Positions 47,619 through 55,850 of a stretch of DNA of 64,000 nt are shown here, one piece after another. How positions within the stretch are numbered: position 1 is the stretch's first letter; each line of letters begins with the position of its first letter. Both the position numbers and the translations under genes were made by a program. Source of the stretch: Rhizobium sp. BT03 (GTDB taxonomy: Bacteria > Pseudomonadota > Alphaproteobacteria > Rhizobiales > Rhizobiaceae); contig NZ_CP125640.1 in assembly GCF_030053155.1 (NCBI RefSeq), positions 1,922,001 to 1,986,000 of the forward strand, given 5' to 3'. The notes beneath the pieces were generated by a model. The model saw only the letters and a program-made list of their open reading frames with translations, ran no database searches and was not told the origin of the DNA.

Positions 47619-47733
47619 TAGAACAGGATGATTTTAGGCCCGGTCGGCCTAAAATCTGAATCCTGTTCTACATTAAAGGGTTAGAGCATGATGTCGTCCG
47701 AAAACCGCTCACACTTTTCGGCATCATGCTCTA
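47619..47733. repeat. Rhizobial intergenic palindromic repeat, copy C
   Basis: First hairpin: TAGAACAGGAT (47619-47629) with ATCCTGTTCTA (47660-47670), inner TTTTAGGCC/GGCCTAAAA. Second hairpin: TAGAGCATGATG (47682-47693) with CATCATGCTCTA (47722-47733), inner CCGAAAA/TTTTCGG around CCGCTCACAC, matching the second module of copy A. The last three bases of the right arm are the stop codon of the OsmC-like gene read on the minus strand. Confidence 0.78.
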
Positions 47734-48159
47734 TGCCGATATCGTCATCGAAAAATCGGGATTGCCGCGGATCGTATTGCTCACCGTGCAGATCTCATCC
47801 TCGGCCGCATGGACGATCTTCTGCCGGGTTGCCTCGTCGATATCGCCCTTGATCGAGAAGGCGATGTTGAATCTGGCAACACGCGAAAGGCCCTCGGTCG
47901 CCTTCTCACCGGTGACCTCGGCGGTGATCTCGCTGATCCTGTCGAGAACACCCATCTGGCTGGCGGCCATGCGGGCGCTGAGCACGAGGCAGGCCGAGAG
48001 CGAGGCATAGAGCAGGTCGAGCGGATTGAAGCCCGGCTGCGACGGTGAGGTGACGATATCGATCTCGCCCCTGGTGGCGGAGGTGACATGCGGAAAACCG
48101 GTGCGGCCGAGAGCGGCGGTGGCGCCGGTCGGGCGGGGACGAGCCTTGAGATCGACCAT
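47731..48159 (-). CDS. OsmC-family peroxiredoxin
   Basis: 142 residues from the ATG at 48159, which has GAGAGGA upstream; an upstream extension is not family-like. OsmC/Ohr-type fold with the two redox cysteines Cys57 (YASLSACLVLSARM) and Cys124 (EDEICTVSNT), so thiol-dependent hydroperoxide reduction is likely. The stop codon lies inside palindromic repeat C. Confidence 0.88.
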   Translation of the reverse strand: MVDLKARPRPTGATAALGRTGFPHVTSATRGEIDIVTSPSQPGFNPLDLLYASLSACLVLSARMAASQMGVLDRISEITAEVTGEKATEGLSRVARFNIAFSIKGDIDEATRQKIVHAAEDEICTVSNTIRGNPDFSMTISA

Positions 48160-48239
48160 GATGAAATCCTCTCGTGAACATTCTGCAGATGACAATGTCA
48201 GCCCGGCGCCGCACCGGGCAATGGCTGCCTGTCGGTTTC

Positions 48240-48267
48240 GGAACCTTTCCATCCGTCAGCAGTTGAT
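48240..48267 (+). promoter_or_regulatory. EcfG/RpoE2-type promoter for orf86-DUF2188-ku
   Basis: GGAAC at 48240-48244, 17 bases, then GTTGAT at 48262-48267. This fits the general-stress sigma factor consensus of Alphaproteobacteria (GGAAC, N18, TT in S. meliloti). The -10 lies about 40 bases before the ATG at 48305. An element with the same two boxes and spacing lies before the second ku gene. Confidence 0.7.
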
Positions 48268-48304
48268 TACACCTGAACGAAATCAGTGACAAAGGTGGAT
48301 TGCG

Positions 48305-48565
48305 ATGGCGCATGTCCGCAGAATGGATCGCCAGGGCGGGCGCATGGACGCCCGCGATCGGCTGATCGTCGCGCTCTATGCCCAGCTCAAGGCCGAGCGG
48401 GAAACACGCGAGACGCTGGAATGGGCGATCCGCAACGGCGCCGTCTCGCAGGAGGTGCTGGAGGCGATCGCTACCGATCCGGTTCCCGTCGTCACCAGCG
48501 AGGATATCGCTTCGGTGGAGAAAATCATCGCCCTCGACGAGGGGCGCAAAACCAATCGAAATTAG
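48305..48565 (+). CDS. Hypothetical small protein
   Basis: 86 residues, charged and helical (RDRLIVALYAQLKAERETRETLEWAIRNGAV), no membrane segment or known domain seen. AGGTGG precedes the ATG. First gene after the stress-type promoter and 50 bases upstream of the DUF2188 gene, so probably part of the stress-induced unit that ends with ku. Confidence 0.72.
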   Translation: MAHVRRMDRQGGRMDARDRLIVALYAQLKAERETRETLEWAIRNGAVSQEVLEAIATDPVPVVTSEDIASVEKIIALDEGRKTNRN

Positions 48566-48614
48566 AGTATGATGCCCTCATGCTCCCTATCCAATTGAGA
48601 AGAGGAGATCCGAA

Positions 48615-48848
48615 ATGGCCGATATCACCTATCAGGTTGTGCCGCATGACAATGGCTGGGCTTACAAGCTCGGCGATACGCTCTCGGAAACCTATGCCAC
48701 TGCCGATGAAGCGATCGTCCATGCCAGGGACGCCGCATCACGCCAGAAGATCGGCGATGGCGACGCGCTGCTCGCCTATCCCGCGCCCGACGGCCGCGGC
48801 TGGGCATTTCAGGAACTCGAAACCGACAAGAGCAACAGTCGGCTCTGA
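48615..48848 (+). CDS. DUF2188-type small protein
   Basis: 77 residues. Pattern ITYQVVPHDNGWAYKLGDTLSETYATADEAIVHARDAA...GDALLAYPAPDGRGWAFQEL matches the DUF2188 fold: two short beta-beta-alpha-beta halves. AGAGGAG precedes the ATG. Function unknown; lies 18 bases before ku. Confidence 0.82.
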   Translation: MADITYQVVPHDNGWAYKLGDTLSETYATADEAIVHARDAASRQKIGDGDALLAYPAPDGRGWAFQELETDKSNSRL

Positions 48849-48866
48849 TTTGCGACGGAGGATGGA

Positions 48867-49718
48867 ATGGCCGCGCGGGCAAGCTGGAAAGGTCATCTGA
48901 AAGTCGGCGACCTTGCCTGCGCCGTCGGGCTTTACACCGCCGTTTCCTCCTCCGACCGCGTCTCCTTCAACATCATCAACCGCAGGACCGGCCATCGGGT
49001 GGAACGGCAATTCATCGACAGCGAGACCGGCAAACCGGTCGAGCGGGACGATCAGGTCAAGGGCTACCAGATGGAGAACGGCGATTACATCCTCATCGAG
49101 GGCGACGAAATCGCGGCCCTCATGCCGGAAAGCGACAAGGTGCTGAATATCAAGGCTTTCATCGCCTATGATGGTATCGACAAGCTCTATTTCGACCGTC
49201 CTTACTATCTCGCGCCCGTGGACGAGCATGACGAAGAGGCGCTGGCGCTGATTGCCAGGGGCATGCGCGACGGCAAGGTCGCGGCGCTTGCCGAAGCCGT
49301 GCTTTTCCGGCGCAACCGGACGCTGCTGATCCGCCCGCATGACGACTATATCGTCGCGACGATGCTGAACTTCGACTACGAGGTGCGCTCGGCCGACAGC
49401 GTCTTCAACGACATTCCCGATATCAAGTTCGACAAGGAGATGCTGGAACTCGCAGGCCATATCCTCAAGACTAAGCAAGGCAGCTTCGAGCCGAGCGAAT
49501 ATGAGGATCGTTACGAGGCTGCCCTCGTCGAGCTGGTAAAGGCAAAAATCGAGGGCCGGGCACCGCCAAAGAAGAAACAGCGTCCGGAACGTAAGGTCGT
49601 CGACCTGATGGAGGCGCTGCGGCAGAGCGCCGGGATAAGCGGCAAGGACACCACAAAGAAGGTGCGGGCGAAGAAGGCGCCGGCGCGCAGCGACGGCCGC
49701 AGCAAGAAGGCGAGCTGA
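48867..49718 (+). CDS. ku: Non-homologous end-joining protein Ku
   Basis: 283 residues. DNA-end-binding protein of bacterial NHEJ. Ku core about residues 8-235 (LYTAVSSSDRVSFNIINRRTGHRVERQFIDSETG; VKGYQMENGDYILIEGDEI; FDRPYYLAPVDE) and a Lys/Arg-rich C-terminal tail from about 236. ACGGAGG precedes the ATG. The partner ligase LigD is not in the window. Convergent with a second ku. Confidence 0.95.
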   Translation: MAARASWKGHLKVGDLACAVGLYTAVSSSDRVSFNIINRRTGHRVERQFIDSETGKPVERDDQVKGYQMENGDYILIEGDEIAALMPESDKVLNIKAFIAYDGIDKLYFDRPYYLAPVDEHDEEALALIARGMRDGKVAALAEAVLFRRNRTLLIRPHDDYIVATMLNFDYEVRSADSVFNDIPDIKFDKEMLELAGHILKTKQGSFEPSEYEDRYEAALVELVKAKIEGRAPPKKKQRPERKVVDLMEALRQSAGISGKDTTKKVRAKKAPARSDGRSKKAS

Positions 49719-49759
49719 GATCGCTCTCGAAACCTATCGGGTCGAAATGCCCTCTTCGC

Positions 49760-50563
49760 CTAACGCGGCTTGCGCCCGTCTTCCGCGGCCAGGCTCTTCT
49801 TCAGCGCATCCATGATGTTGATGACGTTGCCGGTCGATTTCACCGGTGCGGGCTTTTTCGCGGGCGCAGCCTTCTTCAGGCTCTTCTGCTTGCCGCGAAT
49901 CATCGACTTCAGGCGCTTCTGGATCGGATCCTGCACCATGGCGGGGCTCCAATCCTTGGTCTCTTCCTTCACCAGCTGTTTCATCAGCGCCAAAAGCTTG
50001 CTGTCGATCTCGGCCGCGCTGTCGAGTTCGGCCGTCGGTTCACGCACCTCGTCGCCATAACGCAGGGTCCAGAGAATAATGCCCTTGCCCTGCGGTTCCA
50101 GGAGCACGGCACGCTCGCGCCGATAGAGCACGAGGCGGGCGATGCCGACGACGTCGTTTGCCTTCATCGCTTCGCGGATGACACAGAAGGCTTCCACCCC
50201 GACCTTGTCCTCGGGCGCCAGAAAATGCGGCTTGTCGTACCAGATCCAGTCGATCGAGCCGCGCGGCACGAAACTGTCGATATCGATGGTGCGGGTGCTT
50301 TCGAGCCCGACCTCCTCGATCTCTTCGTCTTCGAGCAGGATATAGTCGTCCTCGCCGCGCGGATACCCTTTCACCTGGTCCCTGTCGGGGACCGGTTTAT
50401 GGGTGACGCTGTCGACGTAGCGGCTTTCGACGCGGTTCCTGGTCTGGCGATTGAGAACGTGGAACCGCACCTTGTTGCTTTCGGTCGTCGCCGGCGTCAG
50501 CGAAACGGCGGCCGTCACCAGCGAAAGCTTGAGATAGCCCTTCCAGAATGTCTGACGTGCCAT
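49760..50563 (-). CDS. ku: Non-homologous end-joining protein Ku, second copy
   Basis: 267 residues from the ATG at 50563 (GGGGAGA upstream); the in-frame extension further up is not Ku-like. Ku core: WKGYLKLSLVTAAVSLTPATTESNKVRFHVLNRQTRNRVES; DQVKGYPRGEDDYILLEDEEIEEV; WYDKPHFLAPEDK, with a basic C-terminal tail (KKAAPAKKPAPVK). Clearly diverged from the neighbouring Ku, so not a recent duplicate. The pair may correspond to the Ku3/Ku4 heterodimer described in S. meliloti. Confidence 0.95.
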   Translation of the reverse strand: MARQTFWKGYLKLSLVTAAVSLTPATTESNKVRFHVLNRQTRNRVESRYVDSVTHKPVPDRDQVKGYPRGEDDYILLEDEEIEEVGLESTRTIDIDSFVPRGSIDWIWYDKPHFLAPEDKVGVEAFCVIREAMKANDVVGIARLVLYRRERAVLLEPQGKGIILWTLRYGDEVREPTAELDSAAEIDSKLLALMKQLVKEETKDWSPAMVQDPIQKRLKSMIRGKQKSLKKAAPAKKPAPVKSTGNVINIMDALKKSLAAEDGRKPR

Positions 50564-50594
50564 GTCTGTCTCCCCGGACACGGTTGGACATGCC

Positions 50595-50622
50595 ATCAAC
50601 GGCGGGTTCGGTGTTTGGTTCC
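50595..50622 (-). promoter_or_regulatory. EcfG/RpoE2-type promoter for the second ku gene
   Basis: On the minus strand, GGAAC (50622-50618), 17 bases, then GTTGAT (50600-50595). Same boxes and same spacing as the element before the other ku unit. The -10 is about 32-36 bases upstream of the ATG at 50563. Confidence 0.7.
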
Positions 50623-51010
50623 GAAAATTGGGTTCGCCGTAAAATCGCCTGGGTAGTGCCAATAGTCCAGAGTCGATCGGACGGTTAACGGCGCGACATG
50701 ATGACATGATTATATCGGCTGGATTCGCGGAATGAGTTCGCTTAAAGTCGCGCCGCATGGCGAAGTGAGACGTGCCGCCTCAAGAAGCTTGGGGCCACTG
50801 GTCAAATTGCCCTGGCCAAATCGCTCAGCGAAACGGGCAGTTTGGGAAACTAGGACGACGTTATCGAAACCGCCAAAAACGAATTCGTTCTTCGCGAGCG
50901 GAAGCCGAGGATGCGCAGATCAGTTCCCGCCTCCGTTCAATCGAATACCGGCATCGCCTTGATCGTGGCGAACAGCCGGGGTTCTGCAGATTGATTTATA
51001 TGAGCCTTTG
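50623..51010. other. Intergenic region between ku and the Wzy-like gene
   Basis: About 390 bases with no credible gene. It should hold the promoter of the polysaccharide gene at 51011. A 76-codon frame at 50732 is Arg/Pro-rich and is not called. Nothing else recognisable seen. Confidence 0.45.
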
Positions 51011-52345
51011 ATGACGATAGAAAATGCAGCTTTGGCAAGACACCACTATCCGGCGGGCTACCACCGGCAGTCTGTGCCTCGGTGGCGCGTCCGGCGCGAT
51101 GTGCTGGCAAAGCTGGTCCTTACGATAGCATTTTACGCGTCTCTATGGCGAGCGACAGGCATGTGGTACGGCCTGCCTGCAAACTTCGACGACGGCGCCG
51201 CGGTCGACCCGCTGCCGATGAAAATATTGCTCTACGGCCTTATCCCTTTGTCAGGATTATATTTTCTGTTGGAACAGAAACAGTTCCTACGGGTCTTTTC
51301 AAGGTTTTCGCCGTTCATCGTGGTTGTCGGCATTTCCTGCCTGACATCGATCGTCTTCTCCATCGACAAGACCGCATCCTTAAAGGGATTGGCTGCGGTC
51401 ATCGTTCTCGCCATCCCGCCTCTTCTGTACCGCGCGCGCTACGGCAATGTCGAAGCCTTCCGAGTCCTCGGGCGCTTTGCGATTGCCGCCGCATTCATCA
51501 ACGTTCTCTACACGGCAGCTTTCCCACAATTCGCCATCATGCGCGGCAGCTATGCGGGCATGGTCAAAGGCGCATTTTATCATAAGAACACGTTGGGGCA
51601 GTTTTGCTCGGTCAGTTTTGTCTGCCTGCTATCGACGGAGAAACTCGGCCGGCTTCGTTACAGTACCCTGGTACGCTGGGCTGCAATGCTCTGCCTTCTC
51701 GCCTTGATTGTGGCAACGAAGTCCTCGACGGCTGTCGTCTTGACGATGTTCGGCAGCATGATGCTGTATGGCATTCGCGTTATTCACATTTACCCGAACC
51801 GTCTTTTTCGTTCCTTCGTCGTTTTCCTGTTGTTCGTGATCGTCGGGTTCGGCGCCAGCTTCGTTTACCTCGGCGTGGCTTCAGCGGTTGCAGAAGCATT
51901 CGGCAAAGATATTACTTTCTCCGGTCGCACCAATATCTGGGAACAGCTATTGCCATTGATCTGGGATAGGCCCCTAACAGGTTATGGGTTTGCGATGTTT
52001 CGTCAGCCCGATGTCATGGAAGAGTACGTCAAGGTTACCTTCGATGCACGATCGACCCATAACACCTATCTTGAGCTAGCGCTCAATATCGGCATTCCAG
52101 GCGTTACCGCATGGACGTTGTTTGCGCTGACCCGCGTGTTCCGGAAGATGACAATCGTCGACCCCGATCCGGCAGAATCCGGCGCCAGGCGAAAGGAGAT
52201 TGTTATCATCATCCTCATCATGCTTGGAGCCATGACCGAGGCAGGCATGATGCTGGCACCTTTCATTTGCTGGCCACATATGGTCATCGCACTCTCGGAA
52301 CTGCGTCCCAGGTTGCGAACAAACCGGAATCAACGCCAGCCTTGA
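51011..52345 (+). CDS. O-antigen ligase/Wzy polymerase-like membrane protein (ExoQ-like)
   Basis: 444 residues from the ATG at 51011. About 10-12 membrane segments with the Wzy_C periplasmic loop toward the C-terminal half: FGKDITFSGRTNIWEQLLPLIWDRPLTGYGFAMF and STHNTYLELALNIGIPG, both typical of ExoQ-type polymerases and O-antigen ligases. Likely assembles or ligates an exopolysaccharide or lipopolysaccharide in the periplasm. First of a group of surface-polysaccharide-type genes. Confidence 0.87.
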   Translation: MTIENAALARHHYPAGYHRQSVPRWRVRRDVLAKLVLTIAFYASLWRATGMWYGLPANFDDGAAVDPLPMKILLYGLIPLSGLYFLLEQKQFLRVFSRFSPFIVVVGISCLTSIVFSIDKTASLKGLAAVIVLAIPPLLYRARYGNVEAFRVLGRFAIAAAFINVLYTAAFPQFAIMRGSYAGMVKGAFYHKNTLGQFCSVSFVCLLSTEKLGRLRYSTLVRWAAMLCLLALIVATKSSTAVVLTMFGSMMLYGIRVIHIYPNRLFRSFVVFLLFVIVGFGASFVYLGVASAVAEAFGKDITFSGRTNIWEQLLPLIWDRPLTGYGFAMFRQPDVMEEYVKVTFDARSTHNTYLELALNIGIPGVTAWTLFALTRVFRKMTIVDPDPAESGARRKEIVIIILIMLGAMTEAGMMLAPFICWPHMVIALSELRPRLRTNRNQRQP

Positions 52346-52446
52346 GGGAAGGTGTGCTCGACGTCTGGCGGTAGAGCGCCTCATTCCGTCGTTCTTGTCG
52401 CATCGGTCAATATCGTCGGCCGCCGGATGGGCATGCGAGCAGCCGT

Positions 52447-53592
52447 TCAAATCGAGAAATACCGCTTCTGCCAAGGCAGCATGTTTTCCTGCCATGCGCG
52501 CGGCGTGAAATCGTCATACGCGGTCTCAGCGATCGCCAACATCCAATTCTGCTCCTTGCGGGCCAGCAAGACGCAGGACAATTCCATGCCGGCTTCGACC
52601 GTAATGGAAGGCCGGTTGGCGCCCGGTATGTCGATCCCCTTGTCACGCCACTGGATGCGGATTTCGTCGGGCTCGGATGTCCATTCGCCCGAGGAAACGG
52701 AAGCCTTTCCGTCGGGCTTGACGCGAAGCGGCGGCGGCGTGACGTTCAGAAAGCTGCCGTCGTTGAAATAGTTGCCGTCAATTTCGCCGGCAGTCGCCTC
52801 GCCGTTTCCCTTCAAGAGAATGCCCTGCTTGCACCGCAGGAATATGTTGCGCCGAAAGCTTCCGGACCATGGTCGATTGGCGAAAAAGGCGATGTCACAA
52901 TCGCTGATGACGTTGTCGTGGATATTCATATCTTTGCGAAATGCCTGATTTTGATCCGAATAACCGCTCAAACTCACGCCGCGATTGCTGTTCTCGATCC
53001 TGTTGTCATAAACATGGTGGCCGGCATGGCTGACTTGGTCGCCGACTCCGTAGCCGAAGGAATAATCGTTCATCCTGCCGTCGCGCATGATGTTGCTGCG
53101 CACCACCGCATCGTCGCCGATCGATGAAAATGAAAAATTCTTCCCGCCGATGAAATTATATTCAACCAGGTAGTTTCGGGTCCTGCCGCAAACCAACGCC
53201 CCCTTGTTCGAGGCGCTGCTCGGCCTCTGGAGAAAAAGGTTGCCCCGGACCACCACATTGGAACTTATGTTGCTATCTTTGTTTTGGTAGGCGAATTGGC
53301 AACAATCCGCTCCCTGGCCGGGCGCCGCACCGACGCGGTTGTTTTCCAGCAAAACATTCGACGTCATCGTCAGGTAGATGCCGTCGCCATTCACATTTTC
53401 CGTTTCGCAGCGCCTGACGACAAGATTCTTGCCGTTGTGAAATTTGAAGCCGCGGGGAGAATTCTTGACCACCACGTCTTCGACCACCGTATCGGAAAAC
53501 ACCTGATAGGCGACGCCGATATCCTCGGCACCGTCGATGACCTGCCGCCGTGTGGATGCTCCATGAATTTTCTTTCGCAAGATGGCGGGCAT
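52447..53592 (-). CDS. Right-handed parallel beta-helix protein
   Basis: 381 residues from the ATG at 53592 (GAAGGAAG upstream). Repeated N-x-V/I-x-x-N-x-I-type strands: VLLENNRVG, NISSNVVVRGNLF, NYLVEYNFIGG, AVVRSNIMRDG, HHVYDNRIENSNRGVSL, MNIHDNVISDCDIAF, GSFRRNIFLRCKQGILLKGN. This is the NosD/pectate-lyase-like solenoid used by polysaccharide lyases and epimerases. No N-terminal signal peptide is evident, so secretion would need another route. Divergent from the acyltransferase. Confidence 0.82.
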   Translation of the reverse strand: MPAILRKKIHGASTRRQVIDGAEDIGVAYQVFSDTVVEDVVVKNSPRGFKFHNGKNLVVRRCETENVNGDGIYLTMTSNVLLENNRVGAAPGQGADCCQFAYQNKDSNISSNVVVRGNLFLQRPSSASNKGALVCGRTRNYLVEYNFIGGKNFSFSSIGDDAVVRSNIMRDGRMNDYSFGYGVGDQVSHAGHHVYDNRIENSNRGVSLSGYSDQNQAFRKDMNIHDNVISDCDIAFFANRPWSGSFRRNIFLRCKQGILLKGNGEATAGEIDGNYFNDGSFLNVTPPPLRVKPDGKASVSSGEWTSEPDEIRIQWRDKGIDIPGANRPSITVEAGMELSCVLLARKEQNWMLAIAETAYDDFTPRAWQENMLPWQKRYFSI

Positions 53593-53948
53593 CAGATCTT
53601 CCTTCGATAGGCTTGCCGCCCACAATAGGGAGCGGTGGTGTGGCGGATGTTTGAATATCCGAAAATTATCTTAACCTGAACGGCCGCTGTCGCGTTCGGC
53701 CGGCCGGTACCGGGCTCGTCACACGTTCGCCCGATTTTTCCTGCATGGCGTTCTGGCAACGCCGCCGCTGCGTTTCAGCAGCCAATTTTAATCGCCCGTC
53801 AGGCCGCCCCTGCGCTCCCTCGCTGGGTCTTTCTCTCTGCGCCGAAAGCGCTTTTAAGGCGAGTAGTTTTCATTTTACCCTGACTGCGGTTGCATCTGGA
53901 GCGGTCTCGCGGTACGAAATTCCGGGAGGCCAAAAACCGAGGCCGAAA
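53593..53948. promoter_or_regulatory. Divergent promoter region, beta-helix gene / acyltransferase
   Basis: 356 bases without a gene between divergent starts. AT-rich patches at 53660-53680 and 53860-53880 could hold promoters; no box assigned. An in-frame extension of the acyltransferase upstream to 53745 shows no family similarity and is not used. Confidence 0.45.
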
Positions 53949-55793
53949 ATGATTACGCATCGTCAAGATATCGACGGCCTGCGAGCCGTAGCCGTCATTT
54001 TTGTGATTCTTTATCACTGTGGATTTGATCGCATTCTCCCCGGCGGATTTATCGGGGTGGACATTTTCTTCGTGATCTCGGGGTATCTGATTACGAAAAT
54101 CATTCTCGCTGAAGCGAGCGAAGGCCGATTTTCGATCGGCAACTTCTATAGCCGTCGAGCCAAACGAATTCTTCCCGCTGTCGTGGTCATGTATGCTGTT
54201 GTGATGGCGGTTTCGTATTTTACGATGCTGCCTGACGAAAGCCTGCGGGTCTTTAAATCAGTTACCTCTTCCGCACTTTTTGCTTCAAATGCCTACTTCT
54301 ATCTGACGACTGGATATTTCGACGATTCCGCGGAATTCAATCCAGTCCTGCACACATGGTCGCTGTCGGTCGAAGAGCAGTTCTACGTCATCTTTCCGCT
54401 GATCGTCATGGCGGCGAGCCGGTATGGGCGCAGAGCAACCGGGATCGCCATAGCGGGGCTTTTCGCAGTCAGCATCATTGCTTCCATCATCACTGTTCCA
54501 ATCAATCGCTCTGCAGCTTTCTATCTTGTGCAATATCGCGCGTGGGAACTGCTGGTAGGCTCTCTCATCGCAGCACCGGCATTGACGAAATTCGCCGATA
54601 TGCGGATCAACAGCGCGCTTTCGGCAATCGGCGCCTTGGCGATCTGCCTTAGCGCACTGCTATTGTCGAAAACCTCCGAGTTTCCCGGGTTGCTGGCCTT
54701 ACCGGCAACAGCAGGCACGGCCCTGATCATCTGGACGGGGCCAGGCACGTTGGTCAGCAGGCTTCTCTCATTGAGGGTCGCCACCTCTATAGGCTTGATC
54801 TCGTATTCCCTCTATCTGTGGCACTGGCCGATTTGGGTGTTTTCGAACCAATACGGGGCGTGGGAGCATGGCTGGCAGTTGGTGCCGGTCGCCTTGAGTT
54901 TTGTCGCCGCATATTTCTCGTGGCGATTTATCGAAACGCCCTTCCGAACGATGCGATACCGGCCTCTGGTGTCCGTCGCCGCCGGGGCTGCCTCGATTGC
55001 TTCAGTAGCAATGCTGGCATTCGTCGGGCAACTCGCCGCCGATCAAATGAAGGACGACAACAAGCTCGTCGAGCGCGTGGCGGAATTTGCCGATTACGAC
55101 CCCTCGAAAGCCTTCCGCAGCGGAAAATGCTTCCTCACCTCAAACGACGGTATCGAAAAATACGATCGCGATGCCTGCCTGGCTCTCTCAAATACTCAGC
55201 AAAACATAGCGCTCATCGGTGATAGTCACGCCGCCCACCTGTATCCCGGCTTGAAGGCGCTGCCTGGGATCAACGTCCTTCAAGCGAACGCATCAGGATG
55301 CCGTCCGACTCTCGAGGCCGAGGGCGAAGAGCGCTGCCTGGAACTCATGAACTACGTATTCAAAGAGTTTTTGCCGAGCCACAAGGTCGATGTTCTGGTG
55401 TTGGCGGGACGCTGGACGGCAGATGACGCCAAACTCGTCAGAAAGACGGTGGACTACCTATCCCCCTTTGCCAAAAAGATCGTCGTCTTCGGACCGGTGG
55501 CAGAGTATAAATCTTCCTTGCCGCGGCTGCTCGCTCACAGTCTCTACGACAGGCAGCCATTCAAGGCCGCCGATCATTTGGCGCCTCGCCAGCACATCGG
55601 TATGGACATTCGGGACGCATTGGCCGGAAGCGGAGCACTCTACATCTCCACCTATAAGACGATGTGCAACCCAGACTGTGTCGTGTGGACACAAAGCGGG
55701 GACCCGGTGCAATTCGACTACGGGCACTTCACCGCTGATGGCTCCCGGCTGCTGATTTCGAAGGTTAAACAGGACCTCACCGTTCAACGGTAA
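53949..55793 (+). CDS. OafA-type acyltransferase with C-terminal SGNH domain
   Basis: 614 residues from the ATG at 53949. N-terminal acyltransferase-3 domain of about 10 membrane segments (HRQDIDGLRAVAVIFVILYHCGF; GGFIGVDIFFVISGYLI; NFYSRRAKRILPA; HTWSLSVEEQFYV) and a C-terminal periplasmic SGNH hydrolase-like domain beginning NIALIGDSHAAHLYPGL. This two-domain architecture O-acetylates surface polysaccharides or lipopolysaccharide. Fits the neighbouring Wzy-like gene. Confidence 0.92.
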   Translation: MITHRQDIDGLRAVAVIFVILYHCGFDRILPGGFIGVDIFFVISGYLITKIILAEASEGRFSIGNFYSRRAKRILPAVVVMYAVVMAVSYFTMLPDESLRVFKSVTSSALFASNAYFYLTTGYFDDSAEFNPVLHTWSLSVEEQFYVIFPLIVMAASRYGRRATGIAIAGLFAVSIIASIITVPINRSAAFYLVQYRAWELLVGSLIAAPALTKFADMRINSALSAIGALAICLSALLLSKTSEFPGLLALPATAGTALIIWTGPGTLVSRLLSLRVATSIGLISYSLYLWHWPIWVFSNQYGAWEHGWQLVPVALSFVAAYFSWRFIETPFRTMRYRPLVSVAAGAASIASVAMLAFVGQLAADQMKDDNKLVERVAEFADYDPSKAFRSGKCFLTSNDGIEKYDRDACLALSNTQQNIALIGDSHAAHLYPGLKALPGINVLQANASGCRPTLEAEGEERCLELMNYVFKEFLPSHKVDVLVLAGRWTADDAKLVRKTVDYLSPFAKKIVVFGPVAEYKSSLPRLLAHSLYDRQPFKAADHLAPRQHIGMDIRDALAGSGALYISTYKTMCNPDCVVWTQSGDPVQFDYGHFTADGSRLLISKVKQDLTVQR

Positions 55794-55850
55794 GGTCCCA
55801 GCCGATATTGCGCGTTTTGAAACTGTCTCGATGAGGCAGGCCGTCTGTGT

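Noticed and set aside
50732..50962. 76-codon frame upstream of the Wzy-like gene
   Set aside because: Arg/Pro/Ser-rich with no start context or domain; treated as intergenic.
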